Origin: Hymenopellis radicata
Taxonomy: Eukaryota; Basidiomycota; Agaricomycetes; Agaricales; Physalacriaceae
Length of the DNA stretch: 64,000 bases
Assembly (NCBI GenBank): GCA_015501595.1
Contig: JADNRX010000249.1
Span: 1 to 64,000 of the forward strand
Direction of reading: 5' to 3'
The translations under genes were made by a program, and so were the position numbers. Of the stretch, positions 11,682 through 23,159 are shown piece after piece. The notes beneath the pieces were generated by a model. It was given only the letters and a program-made list of their open reading frames with translations, was not told the DNA's origin and made no database searches. Within the stretch, counting starts at the first letter, position 1. Each line of letters starts with the position of its first letter.

Positions 11682-12860
11682 CTATGCAATAACATTTACC
11701 GGTATCGAAGCCAACGACGCGCGCCGGGCAGTCGCACGCGTCGGTAGAGGCTTTACCTCCCTCGTTCCTTTGACCTTTTCATTCCCTGCCTTCTTGGCTT
11801 TCTTCTTCCCACTCTCCTTCGGCCTTCCCATCCCTTCATCAGCCTCCAGCCCATTCTGCTCGCACCATTTCCTGTACACCCCCGCGCACCCGTTCCGGTG
11901 CTTGTTCCAATTCCCGGGGTAGAACTCGCACCCTCCTTTCTCCATCTGCGCATCAGACCGAGGCTTCTCCAATGTGATGTGCCTGTCGCAGCCGGCGCAG
12001 ACAACCTCCCATCGCTGGACCGAGCCCTCTTTGATCCATTCATCAGCCTTGAGGTATTCCTCCCTCTCTTGCTTTGACAAGATCTTGCTCTTCTGTTTGC
12101 CCAGCAGTTGCAGCTGCCGGGGTCCGGGCTGGAGGGAGGTGTAGAAGGCTTCGAGGTGGGCCCTTGTGCGCTTCGCCTCCGGGATGGTGGATAGGATGAT
12201 GTGTACTCGGTCGGTTGGCGCAGGTTGGGAAGTACTTGCGCCTTCGGTGGTCCTATCGAGTTTCAAGGTGAGTTCTCAAGTATCTCGTGAAAGAAATTGA
12301 GTGACTGACAGTTCTCCAGAGCCATGTTCAGTGGCGACGTCGACGCGAGCGCGTTTCGCGGAAGATACGCTAGGATTCTCGTCAGCTTTTATAAGCCTCA
12401 TTGAAGACAAAGGGCCTTACATCGAGCCATCAGTACGGGGTCGTTTTCCGAGCGCCACCGTGTCTTCTTTGTATGACGCGTGGCTTTCAGTGATGAGGTC
12501 TGCCAGTTAGATTTCCTTCGGAATGATTATGAAGAAAGCTCACGCGTCGCTTAGATTTACATCGTCTGATTCATTGTTCGAGTTGATGGCGTCCGAGTCC
12601 TGGTTGTCCTTGTCGCCGTTGGCCGTCGATGCTTCACCTCTAAGGATCGGCCCCAGAAGCGCCACATAGTGGTCATGCCTTTGTCGCTGGTACATGTCAT
12701 AGAAGTCGGGCGCGCCGTTTTCGCTCCCCGATTCCGACTCGTCGTAGTAGTAGTGTGTGCCCTCCTCGTCATGCATCGGATATGCCGCGTAGTTGCAGCT
12801 GCTAGGTGTATCCGTGTGTGAGGCGGGGTATGTTGCGCGCGAGCTCGAGGAAGCGGACAT
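11682..12860 (-). CDS. Small nuclear-type protein with a CxxC...HxxxxC zinc-like motif
   Basis: Transcribed leftwards from ATG at 12860 (MSASSSSRATYPASHTDTP). Exon 1 is acidic and Tyr/Asn-rich (EEGTHYYYDESESGSENG). Middle exons carry basic stretches resembling nuclear localisation signals (LGKRPRTDG, SAKRARVDV). The last exon holds the conserved-looking core: AFYTSLQ, EYLKADEWIKEGSVQRWEVV, then CAGCDRHITLE and a FYPGNWNKHRNGC segment, a plausible Cys2-His-Cys zinc site. It ends in a Lys-rich tail. I do not recognise a named family; similar short CxxC/WxxHxxxC proteins are common in agaricomycetes, and DNA binding is inference only. The splice between exons 1 and 2 (about 12540/12510) does not join in frame with the obvious sites. 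Confidence 0.55.
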
Positions 12861-12947
12861 GTTGTAGGAGAGGACAGAGGTATCGAGGTGTGCGTAACAG
12901 GGTGAATTATGGGACGTGGACAACAACCAATTTGCCCTTGCGCCCGG

Positions 12948-12954
12948 CTTTATA
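12948..12954 (-). promoter_or_regulatory. TATA box of the zinc-motif gene
   Basis: TATAAAG on the minus strand lies about 88 bases upstream of the ATG at 12860. Confidence 0.45.
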
Positions 12955-12960
12955 GTGTCC

Positions 12961-13595
12961 CCCGACGCCTTTGCTCGCACATTGTACTGGTCCTAGCGGC
13001 GGACGCAGTAGGCGCTTTTCTCATTGTTCGCCATGTCGGTCAATGCATTTTGGGATTCTTGGCTGCTGCACGGCAAGCATGAGGCGCCCCGACCCTTGGA
13101 TTTTCCAATCGTGACTGTTTTGGCTCTTCTCTGGACAATGGTATAGACTTTTATGGAAAATTTGCGCGCTCTTTTTGTTCTCCTGTTTATATGAGTTTGG
13201 GGTTTTGCATTACAGAGCCGGGGACGCGTTAGGCGTCCTTGGACTTGCGCATTGTTCTCCCACTTTGCTTCTGAAGTACATATATTGCTTTACTTACATT
13301 GTAAGTACAGCTGGGGGTATTGGCGCCATTTGCTCCTCCGCAGTAAGAACAATATCTGTCGATTGGATCTACGCGCGATTGCAAGAGCAAGCGCATTGGA
13401 CTCAAGGCGCCTCGTCTCGACTTGTGATGATGCGTCATTGCCATCATGACATACAACAAATCTCTACGTCGCTCTCTACGTTCACTCTCAGCACACATGC
13501 TTGCCGACACAGCTGACATTGCCGGAAATAGCGACTATTCTGATGCACGTTTGCAGACGCCGGCTCATGTGGCACGTTGAATGCGGGGCATGGGA
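12961..13595. other. Intergenic, divergent promoter region
   Basis: No gene is recognised. ORFs at 13175-13516 (plus) and 13229-13519 (minus) overlap each other and lack family features. The stretch separates the leftward zinc-motif gene from the rightward SurE gene. Confidence 0.5.
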
Positions 13596-13602
13596 TATAA
13601 AT
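13596..13602 (+). promoter_or_regulatory. TATA box of the SurE gene
   Basis: TATAAAT lies 36 bases before the ATG at 13638. Confidence 0.55.
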
Positions 13603-13637
13603 GACCCTATGTCCTACTCTGCCAGCGACCGACCATA

Positions 13638-14733
13638 ATGCTCTTCAATACGCTCCTCCTCGCACTGCCCATCGCGGCACAGAAAGTCGTGCTAACCAAC
13701 GACGATGGGTGGGTGTCGCTATGATTCGAGCCCAGTACGAGGCGCTGAAGGGTGCCGGTTACGAGGTGCCTTAGCATTCCAAGCCTTAGTTTCTTCAAGC
13801 TGGGCTAAGGCGATTACAGGTTATCCTTTCTGCTCCGGCAGAGAACCAGTCGGGCACTGGGTCCAGTAGCAAGACGCCGACGGCGCTCACGGAGCCGTGT
13901 CAGTTTGATTCCTGTCCCACTGGATCACCGGCTGAGGGAGCCAACGCGTCTGATCGTGAGCAGTTCATCGCGTCGACTTGAATGGTGTCGTGACGCTGCT
14001 AACAGCGTTCTTGAACTATGTTAACGCATACCCCGTCGATGCCGTACGCTATGGAATTCAGACGTTGTCCCCCCAACTCTTTGACAGTGTTCCAGACCTT
14101 GTCGTTTCTGGGCCTAACATTGGCAGTACGTTCTTCTGTGCAACCTCTGAGCCTTGGTTAACATTGCAATGCTCATAGACAACCTCGGCCTTTCTGTTCT
14201 TTTCTCCGGTACCATGTTAGTTATTTTCTGCCTACTAGCAGAAACGCGCGCTTATCGTCCATTATAGCGGTGCGGCCTCTGAGGCAGCTAAAGAAGGCAT
14301 TCCCTCTATAGCCTTCTCCTCAGATTCTGGGACGTCTGTTTCATATACCACTCTGACCTCTGACCCCGACTCCGACAACACTCGCACCTCTCGTACCATC
14401 TCCTCCCTCGCGGTGACATTCGTCAAGGCCATCACTACAGCGGAAGGTGCTATCCTTCCTCCCAACGTCAGCATCAACGTCAACTTCCCCTCGACGCAGA
14501 ACTGTGCTGAGAGCGACTATAAATGGGTTCTATCCAGGATCTTTTGGAACCCTTTCGCGACGGACGTGACTACGTGTGGTTCGAGCAGTCTCCCCACAGA
14601 GAGTGATGTAGTCGATGCGGGATGCTTTGCTAGTGTTAGCGTGTTTGACGCTACCTCGAAGACAGATGCGGATGAGGATGCCCAGAAGTACGTCTTGGAT
14701 AGACTGGGTGACTTTTTGTCTTGTCTTCCTTGA
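13638..14733 (+). CDS. SurE-like acid phosphatase / 5'-nucleotidase, frameshift near the start
   Basis: This is a SurE-family survival protein / nucleotidase-like phosphatase, in fungi often secreted. The N-terminus MLFNTLLLALPIAAQ is a short hydrophobic leader. It is followed by KVVLTNDDGW, where the paired Asp residues bind the catalytic metal. Then come MIRAQYEALKGAGYE, ILSAPAENQSGTGSSSKTP (the SurE Ser-Gly loop), the NAYPVDAVRYGIQ exon, VPDLVVSGPNIG / NNLGLSVLFSGT, and AASEAAKEGIPSIAFSSDS. It ends GDFLSCLP. The introns are short GT-AG ones. Between DDGW and MIRAQ the frame is off by one at the GGG run 13711-13713. One added base (G or C) gives WGVAM or WAVAM, as in the family. Length and domain order fit otherwise. 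Confidence 0.85.
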
Positions 14734-15720
14734 ACTGCAGACATACCCAATATTCCAACAAGTCGTAAGTATCTTTAATCAACGCTGATTTGACTCATTC
14801 GTCCCAAAATGCGTGTAAGTGAAATGAGCAGCAATGGGTGGGGATATGGGCAGCATCTCGCGTACTGTCTTGCAGGTGGGCTCAGCATCACTTAATCACC
14901 TAATTACGACTTGACGCCATGGAAAACCGCTGGGGACGACATTTCGGACCGTCAAGCCACAGAGTTCGGGTGCACAAGTTAAAGCATATATTCTCTACGA
15001 CAAGCCTCAGCTTATTTCAGCGTTTCTCGCGTGGTCATAGTGACTGGGTCAAACCCCCAGCGCAGGAAGTCTGTTTGAGGTTAGTGGCGGGATATGGAAA
15101 TAGTGATGCGGTACTTGTGTGCACCGTTGAACGGTCCGGAGTCCCTTTCCAGGTCTTTCTCGCCCATTGACATTCAAAATACGTGATCTACCCCCGCCAC
15201 CACCAAGATCTCCGATGCTTGGACTGGCAATTGATTCTTGAATGCTTAGCCTTTCTACCGCTTCGTGAGTCTTCTTGCCCAAGTTCGGTTAGCGCCACAA
15301 CGCTTCAGGTCTTGGCAAGGGGGTTACCATGCTATGGATTGCTATGAATACTGTGATTTTCCCCGGCTTGCGCTATCTTCTCCATCATCCGCTTCTCAAT
15401 CATCAGGGCACGTGAACTACGCTGCTTCGAAGTCCGTCTTCTTGAGATAGGCGTGGAATACTGCTCTCTTTCACTAGTCACTAGCGGGAGTATTTCGACT
15501 TTGAAGTTCATGGTTCTGTCGGCGGCCTTTACTCCAAAGAAACATTCGATTTTCAGGTGTGTCGCACCCCCAGCTCCCCGGTCCCATCTTTGAAGAGCGT
15601 ATCAGCAGGCATTCGAGTTGAACGTAAAGGTGAAAGCATGCGAATTCATTCTTGGATCCAACATAGTGGCACAAAGATCACGCTCGGTTAAATTACTGAC
15701 TGTATTCTTCCTGGTCTTCT
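14734..15720. other. Intergenic region, no gene recognised
   Basis: About 1 kb between the SurE gene and the 3' end of the second DUF6534 gene. ORFs at 14919-15170 (plus) and 15474-15674 (minus) show no family signature. Confidence 0.45.
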
Positions 15721-17593
15721 TCAGCCTTTAATAGTATCATCACGTCCAGCGTACGGATGTTTGGATCCGTCAAAGTCTAAATTGCTGCTATCGTTTCCCT
15801 TGTAAATAAATGTATTCAGCTTTGAGACCCTCGCAATATTAGAATAGGGAGAACGTACTTGGATATCTTGAAGCGGTATGTCTTCCTCTTCGATAGTCCG
15901 CATATCAACACGAAATTCCGGCAGTGTCGATCGCCGGGACATGTTCTTCGCGACGCTGAGGTTACCGATGGAGCTGGAGAGACCACCGGAAGTGTTCACT
16001 GTTCGCGAATCGCCGTCGGGCATGAAGATGCGATTGTTGAGCTAGGTCGTATGCGTGTTAGCGACTAGTCGCATAGCACCAAGAGCACTTACCAGCGCTA
16101 GAAGGGTGTTTGAGTAACTGGAGATATGCTTAAAACGAATCCGTAAATATCTCATGCACGGCGTACAGCTTTGGCAAGATAACACCACTACATATGGCTG
16201 TCAGTAGTGTCGACAGCGCGCTTTGACGAGGACTTACGGGCATTCGTGCAGGGTGCCGGCCTAGTATGTGAACAATGTGAAGCACGTTACGACCAGTAGA
16301 ATCAACCTGCTTACCGGGAAGATAACAAAAAAGACGATATCCAAAAGCGCAACAGTAGCTACAGAAAAGGTCAACAACTTGTGAACTTGAAGTGGGAGCG
16401 TACGTACAAGTTAGTATCCCTGTCTCAATGAAGAGCCGCATGATATTGACTAGGCGTCGGTCTGTAGCCCTAAACCCCGACTTCATGTTGAAGAGCTACG
16501 GAGGATTCTATGGTCAGACCTACACTCCGGTGAAGACACTCGGACACTTACGATGTATGCCATAGTGACCGCAATGATAATATCAGCCACTGCTTCGCCA
16601 GAATGTGTCGCCTGTGAAGTACGCTCGTCCGCGGATGCTCAGGCTCGAAATTGTGTACGCACCACCGTCAGGATGAACATAGATCGCGTCTTGATCAAGG
16701 CAAGAGCTATGCGAACCTGTAAGAATACCGAGTGTGAAAACTGAGTCTAGGAGGGAACGACGTAAAGTTGGATACCCGAATGCCTGCGACGACTCCAATG
16801 GTTCCCTGGCTGAAAGCAATCTATAACGTATCAGCACCCCGTTTTAAAAATAGGATGGTAGTACCTACAACGGCAGTGACTCTATAAGTAGAATATGCAC
16901 CCGCGTTACGCGTAAGTAGAACGGCTAGAGACGCGTCACTGCTCACCCAGCAACCCAAGGCGATCTAGTTAACTGATAAATCTGCCAGCTGAAGAATAGC
17001 TGAACAGACGCCGAGATTATACCGCCCATGAGCGGGACATCTAGCAAGTGGCTACAATGAGGCACAAACGACATGTGGAGCCTGAAGACGCACTCATCCA
17101 TTTGGTGGAGACATCCATTAGAGCGGCGCGGTTTCCCCAGCCGAAGACGAACCAGTGGAAGGCATCGTAAGTCATGAGGATGGTCTGCGCCCACTCCAAC
17201 AGGTACAAGCCGTACACTGGATCCGTTGAGCTCATAAAAGCGAGTGAGAGAAGACGTACCGTAGATCTTGATGTAGCGGTTGTTGTACGAGAAGGACAAG
17301 AAGAATAGGTCTAGTCAACGTTTCGATTAGCTCCCATCCCTCGGGCGAAGGTACTTGCACATTTGGACTGAGAGAATTCCGATTAAGAACCAGTTCAAGA
17401 ACATGCCTACGAGCTGTAGAGTCATCGGTTAATGCGAGGGTCGCGCCAACTGTCCTTTTCCTACATGTGGCCCCGTTCTATGAGCCAATTAGTTGTACAC
17501 GAGAAGACATAGAGAGTACAAAAGCACTGACAGCATGACAATCGGTATATCCGGCGGCGGTCCAGCCAAAACGTCTGTAGCGACGTCCATCAT
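15721..17593 (-). CDS. DUF6534-type multi-pass membrane protein, copy 2
   Basis: This is a paralogue of the gene at 8653-10551, in the opposite orientation. From ATG at 17593 it reads MMDVATDVLAGPPPDIPIVML. Later exons give VYGLYLLEWAQTILMTYDAFHWFVFGWG, STKWMSAS, VPLMGGIISASVQLFFSWQIY, and MKSGFRATDRRLVNIMRLFIETGILT, an ILPKLY segment and a polar tail (MPDGDSRTVNTSGGLSSS). The intron layout follows copy 1. The last exon either reads through to a stop at 15721 or splices after DIPLQDIQ to a nearer stop at 15788-15790; I cannot decide between them. Function unknown; predicted membrane protein. Confidence 0.72.
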
Positions 17594-17656
17594 AAGATCA
17601 GATGCAGTAGAACACCGTGGGGGTGGGGCGACATGAAAACCCCGCCACGCTCTCAT

Positions 17657-17664
17657 CTATATAG
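17657..17664 (-). promoter_or_regulatory. TATA box of DUF6534 gene 2
   Basis: CTATATAG lies about 65 bases upstream of the minus-strand ATG at 17593. Confidence 0.45.
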
Positions 17665-18196
17665 CATTACGGGCAGGTATCAACGAGGAGACTTCTGCTT
17701 CTACGTGAGATGATGACTCTAAAATACGACACGGTAACCGCCTGGGAAACGGTCTTGCATTTGACAAGCGGGAACGGGGTCTTCCAACACGAGAACCAAC
17801 GTCACGATTGGGTCGTAAGAGATCAAACCCTCTGTGATTGATATCAATGGCAGTCTGATGACTCTGAATCCCAAGGGCACGTACATCGGTGGTCGAATCA
17901 ACAAAGGGTTTGAATAGCCCAGGAATAGCCAACTGGCTGAACGGCACTGGATAGATGCCAGAGCCAACCACGCAAGGGAGGGGAGTAACGACAAGGCCGT
18001 CAACCGCACCCACACGGAGCCCCTGCTACTATACATATGCAGGCCTAGCCGCGAGTAGAGCCAAGCGTTAACGCGACGCGAACAGGCGCAAATGAAGGAA
18101 TAATCCCAAACGAACGAACAGACTAGTCTTTTGCGAGTACCCAGGAAACGCCAAATGGTGAGTCCCGATAGTAACTCGCAAAGGAAAAGAGGGTTC

Positions 18197-18387
18197 CCCC
18201 GACGACACAAGCCTGTACTGCAGTGGCAAGGTCATCGCGTCTCCGTGTTGCAAGCAGAGCACAGAGAACAAGGGCGGCAAAAATTAGATAACCAAATACG
18301 GGAGGCGGTGCCTCCGTAATAGTGGTTAAACTATTAAGAACAGATACTACACTTGATCTAAGCCAAAAGGCCAGAGTGGTAAGGAAT
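18197..18387 (-). ncRNA. U2 spliceosomal snRNA
   Basis: Reading the minus strand from about 18387, the 5' domain contains GGCCTTTTGGCTTAGATCAA followed by GTGTAGTATCTGTTCTT, the near-invariant U2 segment whose GUAGUA pairs with the intron branch site. Downstream are stem IIa (AATAGT/ACTATT), stem IIb (GGAGGC/GCCTCC around ACC), an Sm site (AATTTTTG), stem-loop III (TCTCTGTG / CACGGAGA) and a stem IV with the conserved CUGCAGUAC loop. The length, about 190 nt, is normal for U2. The 5' end is placed at ATTCCTTACC by analogy with fungal U2; the 3' end is approximate. A TATA box sits about 20 nt upstream. No intron is seen in the gene. Confidence 0.95.
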
Positions 18388-18406
18388 CAGTATGTCGGGG
18401 AGCGGT

Positions 18407-18414
18407 TTATATAC
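18407..18414 (-). promoter_or_regulatory. TATA box of the U2 snRNA gene
   Basis: TATATAAA on the minus strand starts 27 nt and ends 20 nt upstream of the inferred U2 5' end. This is consistent with the short TATA-driven snRNA promoters of fungi. Confidence 0.65.
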
Positions 18415-18495
18415 CCCCGACAAGCATGCGCACGGACCACCTACATATTTGGCCGAATGTGGTAGGTGAGCTTGATTTGGACTGCTACTTCGATC

Positions 18496-20121
18496 ATGTC
18501 GCCAGTGCTTGACGACGATTCGCTGCTGTGCGTTCTTGAATGTCTGGCTGATGACTCCGCTACCCTGAGCGTATGCGCGCAAGTGAGTAAACAATATAAC
18601 AACCTTGCTTCAAAGCTACTATATGCTCGTGTGGTTTGGTCGCCACAATTCCAACCACGGCTCAATCTCCGAGACGATGGTCTGCCTCCAGTACGTATGA
18701 GAATCCAAGCGTCTCTAAACAAGTACTCAATCCTGTTCTTCAGAGCTCCTCGATGCTGGCATCGGCATGCTTGCCAAGGAACGCACATCACGTCCTTTCT
18801 CTTGAAATAGGCGGTCAGTTGATAACTTTTTATCAGACTTTGAAAGCTCACAGAGACGTTTTAGGGTTTCTGTCATCGAGAGCTGCACATGCAAATCGTC
18901 TAGCAAGCTATCTGTTGAATGCTATCAGACTGTTTGTGAACCTCCAGACCTGCTCATTCTGCCCTAAGAAGTACCCCCGAATCTCTTTCTTGAGATTTTA
19001 CCAGAAGTGAAACATCTAACACGGCTTTCCGTCAACTCGTCGTGTACGGACACCGACGCTACTGCAGTCCTTGTGGCGCTACAGAGTCTCCAGTCTCTGA
19101 CCGTCAAAGATGCTTCACGAGCGGTTTTGGATGTCCTACCGGGCTGGGTATCAACCATGGTACCGAGTTTGACTGAACTCCATCTGCAGGTATGTCAGAC
19201 TCTCGTGGTTATACTTAATCTCCTTGACATGATCGGTGTTGCAGGACAACTGTGGCTCCGTTACACCAGGTGTTCTTCGAAGTCTGGAGCCCCATCTTGA
19301 ACACATCAAATCATTCTGTCTGCATCTATCATACTCCCTTGCGGATAAAGACGTCGCCTCATTCTTAACGAAGCTCCCGTCGATTGAATCACTGTCGCTG
19401 CAATACTATTGGGTAAGTTCTCCCGCGACTGTAACTCCTTTCGATTTAACATTCGCCGTAGCAGTATGCGGGTATCTTTTCCACCTCGCGGCGCCTCCTT
19501 AATTTACGCTCCTTTACCGTACGATTCTTCGTGATCTGGAGGCGCGCCGAGGCCGACCGCCTCGCGAAATGGATTCGCGGGGTCATCTATTATTCACCTC
19601 TCGAACAACTGCACATTGCATGCGACGCCGAGAAGGACGACAGCATTCATATCCTCGGTGTCGCCTTTGACAGTTTAATCGATCATTTGTCGGAGCGACA
19701 TGCTGGAACATTGCGACATATCGATGCCCCATCGGCCTTCGTGAGCATCAAGGCGCTAAAGGTTCTACTTACGAAATGCCGGTCCCTGGAGATCTTGTCG
19801 ATATCGTGCGGAAAGAATGTATTGCATGTCCTGGCGGAATGCATAGAGAACCTACGAGACCTGCACACAGCCTCTTTCAGGATCCGGCACGTGAAGGAGC
19901 GATCTTGCGAGGTCCCGGACGACATAGTTCTGGATATAATGCGGCGGTCGTCGCTGAGGCGACTGACAGTGAACGCGATATATTGGGAGGTATGCCCTTC
20001 GTTGCGACGAGTATCAGGTCTGACCGAGTTGTAGGGGGCGTGGGCGACGGTCAATAACGAAGTGGTATTCCAAGTGGCAAGGGTCAACCGCACCGTTCCA
20101 CCCTGGGAGAGATCGTCTTGA
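18496..20121 (+). CDS. F-box-like / LRR protein (a), one frameshift
   Basis: This is a predicted F-box/LRR-type substrate adaptor of the agaricomycete expansion. It starts at ATG 18496 with MSPVLDDDSLLCVLECLADD and VCAQVSKQYNNLASKLLYARVVW, a divergent F-box helix set. Later exons hold Leu-rich segments: HHVLSLEIGG, ALQSLQSLTVKDASRAVLDVLP, PSIESLSLQYYW, ALKVLLTKCRSLEILSIS and MRRSSLRRLTVNAIYWE. The last exon, after an intron at about 19990-20034, ends PPWERSS. About six introns. At 18974-18978 the frame shifts by one: five C are seen where six would join KKYPPNLFLEILPEVKHL. Otherwise the model is coherent, giving about 430 residues. Targets are unknown. Confidence 0.68.
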
Positions 20122-21094
20122 TTTACGATGGCGGAATACGTCCTTTTGAGTACGGCCTCGCTCTGGCGTCGTTCTCGCGGAATGGTGGCCCAAGAGTATC
20201 AGGTCCTTTGCTTGCAGAACTGGACAGCGGCCAACAGTCAAAGGACAGCAGGTTGTCTACATTTTTATCTACGTGTTGAACCGACCTTGTCAACTTCTCC
20301 GACTCGTCATGCATTGGCAATGAAATCAGTCTGTTTCAGGCATTATGATCGATTCTATCCCGACTCACAATATCTCGTCAACCGGGACCAGACCAGCTGA
20401 AGACGCATGTGCGCGCCAAGGACTGGAAGAGCTCTCAAAGGTAGATCTGGCCGGAGCGTCAAGTCGAGTGCACAGTGACCCCTTCTCAACTAACAAAATC
20501 AATGTCCAAAACCCGCTGCTGTGGTCCTCTTGCATTTACCGCTTATCCAGGACGCGTCTTCCCGCCAGCAGCACCTCAAAAAGTGGGTGCCATGTCATGG
20601 AATGAAGTCAGAGAACACCCAGTTGAATTCATGCTGGAGGTCCGCAAAGAGGATGAGGAACTACCTTACGGGGACACACCCAGTCATCGTCGCGGCAGTG
20701 AACTGGAATATAACAATTACTGTATCTTTAATTGTAACTTTTTCAGACATCTGGCGGTCGAGAACTAGAAACGCGTGAAAGCCTCAGAAATGTAGCAATT
20801 TCCTAATTAGGGTCAACCCAGGGTTTCCCTTAACGTTCGCGGAACGTCGAGCTAAACGACGCACTCACGGCTTCGACGTCGCACTTGAACACTCGGCATG
20901 CTTTCCTGATTGGACATGCACATTCACAATGATCCTGAGGTCTTTGCTGAAGCTCGCCACTACAGACAGTGGGAGCTAGGTAAGTCTGCATGGTTTCAGC
21001 CATTTGGTTACTAACTACATAATCTAGTCCACTGGCCACTAGCCTTCTCTCCTTAAACAGGCATTTCCCGCAACTCGTCTCTGACACGACCCCG
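20122..21094. other. Intergenic region, no gene recognised
   Basis: Nearly 1 kb with small plus-strand ORFs (20128-20400, 20345-20605) that lack family features, and no TATA box I trust. Confidence 0.45.
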
Positions 21095-22834
21095 ATGGCT
21101 TTAGACGGGGTCGTGAGTGACCTTCACCGCATCCTCGCCATGATAAAGTTTTACAGAGGAACCCTTGCCCCCGTCCACACCCTCCCAGATGATGTTCTGA
21201 CGCGAATATTCCGCTTCCATCATAGCCTTTCCGGACTTGGAGGAGATCTCTCCTGGTCGAAAATCATGCTAGTCTGCCGGAGATGGCACAGCTTGATCAT
21301 GAGCGATGGATATCTATGGTCCTTCCTCGACCCCTCCAACCTGGCTCGTTCCGGTCTGAACTTGCATTCTCATATCAAGCGGTCCGGTAACTGGCCGCTG
21401 AGCATTTGTCACAACGGTACCCGCGACGACGATGTATATATATATGAGGTTTTGGTGACCAGAGTCTCAAAACGTCTACACGCCCTCCAACTCATGCACT
21501 GTTCACAATCTTTCATTCTAAATATTCTGCGTGTTTTGGGCGACGCAGGCCTTCCGGAGTTGGCTACTCTGGAAATCTCGTCTTCCTCGTCGCGGGCGGA
21601 CAACGACTCAGAGTCCTTTGTCCTCCCGACAAGTACCCTGTCCCTTCCCAGACTTGCTCGTCTTATCCTTACAGATATTATCATCGATACAAGCCTAATC
21701 CCACATCAGATCACGAGGCTCGACCTGTGTGTCAGGACCTCATCCGTGTATTATGATCTTCGACAGTTCCTCGATGCTCTTTCCACCCTCCCCAATCTCC
21801 AAATCCTGAACATACAGCGCTCCGTTCGCGATATGCTCCAGAGATACCCCTATCCGATTGTGCATCTCCCTTCCCTTCGCGTTCTATCAATCTCGGGTTT
21901 CCAGGACGTGGTTGTCCAATTTCTTACGAGCTTGGTCGTCCCTCGCACAACGAGCGTTTTCGTTTCAACGCGTCCCGTTATCAAGAATGTCACCACGACC
22001 TCGCGCATCATCGTAGCCCCTCTCAGGAAATTCTTTAGGCATACGCAGGGCACACGTATCAGGGCTGTCAAGATCCAGAACTTACTGGGCGACGCTTCCT
22101 CTGATTTCGATATCACCATTATCGGGTTCGACCACAAAGACGTGAAGTCAATCGACTACATGTCAACATACGATGACAGGAAAGCGATCTCCTTGGAGTT
22201 TTTCTCTGCAAGCGCCAAACGCCAAGGGCGACTCGCCAGGAAGGTGTTCACATCCCTCATGAACCAGGCAGAATTACTGGACATAAGGTCGATGTCGCGA
22301 GGTTCCTTGTCTCCGTCGTGGTGTAAGATGGCGCTGCTCAGCTTACCCACACTTACAGAAGTTTACCTCAGTGCTAGCACAAGCACGTGTCTTGTGTTTT
22401 GCCACTGCTTGCGGAAGCTTATGGATACGCATCCCAAGAAGTTTCCTAGATTGCGCGGAATATACGTCAGCAAGTTGTCGGAGGATCGAGTAACCTCTGT
22501 ACAACGGCAACGACACATGTATAGACGGGACGAGGAGGCGCCGTACATGGAAATTACGGATGCCGCATTACATAGGAGGAATTATGAAGCCCTTCGCGAC
22601 CTGGTGCGGAGTTACGAGGAGCGCGGTCATCGACTGGATTGGCTTGTCATCAGCAACAACGACTTCTGGTACTGGCCAGGCGTAGAGGAGACCCGAGAAA
22701 TGGCGCGTATGGTGGGAACATTCATGTACAATGAGGAGAAAGTTTACCAATCGGAGGACAAGCCTACGATTATCGAGCCAACCTTATCATATAGATTCGA
22801 ATCTCTGTTCGATGGGTTTACTGAATACTACTAG
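21095..22834 (+). CDS. F-box / LRR protein (b), single exon
   Basis: This is an uninterrupted 579-codon frame, unusual here because most neighbours are intron-rich. The N-terminus has VVSDLHRILAMIKFYRG, then the F-box motif TLAPVHTLPDDVLTRIFRFHH with WSKIMLVCRRWHSLIMSDGYLW, the standard agaricomycete LPxxxLxxIF ... VCRRWxxLxxxxxxLW pattern. The remainder is a degenerate Leu-rich region (LATLEISSSS, LPRLARLILTDI, LPNLQILNIQRSV, LPSLRVLSISGFQDVV). It ends in an acidic/aromatic tail. The probable role is a substrate-recognition subunit of an SCF-type ubiquitin ligase; the substrate is unknown. The start ATG directly precedes the coil and F-box and gives a normal length. Confidence 0.8.
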   Translation: MALDGVVSDLHRILAMIKFYRGTLAPVHTLPDDVLTRIFRFHHSLSGLGGDLSWSKIMLVCRRWHSLIMSDGYLWSFLDPSNLARSGLNLHSHIKRSGNWPLSICHNGTRDDDVYIYEVLVTRVSKRLHALQLMHCSQSFILNILRVLGDAGLPELATLEISSSSSRADNDSESFVLPTSTLSLPRLARLILTDIIIDTSLIPHQITRLDLCVRTSSVYYDLRQFLDALSTLPNLQILNIQRSVRDMLQRYPYPIVHLPSLRVLSISGFQDVVVQFLTSLVVPRTTSVFVSTRPVIKNVTTTSRIIVAPLRKFFRHTQGTRIRAVKIQNLLGDASSDFDITIIGFDHKDVKSIDYMSTYDDRKAISLEFFSASAKRQGRLARKVFTSLMNQAELLDIRSMSRGSLSPSWCKMALLSLPTLTEVYLSASTSTCLVFCHCLRKLMDTHPKKFPRLRGIYVSKLSEDRVTSVQRQRHMYRRDEEAPYMEITDAALHRRNYEALRDLVRSYEERGHRLDWLVISNNDFWYWPGVEETREMARMVGTFMYNEEKVYQSEDKPTIIEPTLSYRFESLFDGFTEYY

Positions 22835-23159
22835 CTCACGATTAGGGTTCATGAAATAGCCTTTGACCGTTGCCCCTACGCCGCAAAGCAGAGAGCCAGA
22901 ATGTGGGTGATTTATACGGACATTTATTATCATTCAATAAACATGTAGTGTCTTCGACCTACGAAGAGAGACGCCGGCCCTTTGTAGCCAAAGTTCGGCC
23001 CACCTTGCTCACGCAAAATTGTGGCAAACACAAGAGGTCGGACGTTAGTAGGAAGGCCAGAGAGTTCTGATACTCATTTTTAGGCACCAGTCCATTTACG
23101 GGCTTATATTCGTCTGTCTAAGTAACATTATCAGAAGTGTTGTACAATCACTAAGTACC

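Noticed and set aside
13711..13713. Possible intron instead of a frameshift in the SurE gene
   Set aside because: The conserved residues DDGW and MIRAQ are only a few codons apart, too close for an intron, so a missing base is the simpler reading.
17719..18210. 163-codon minus-strand ORF, hydrophobic, next to the U2 gene
   Set aside because: No family hallmark; it partly overlaps the 3' end of the U2 snRNA and lies in the promoter side of the DUF6534 gene. Probably chance.
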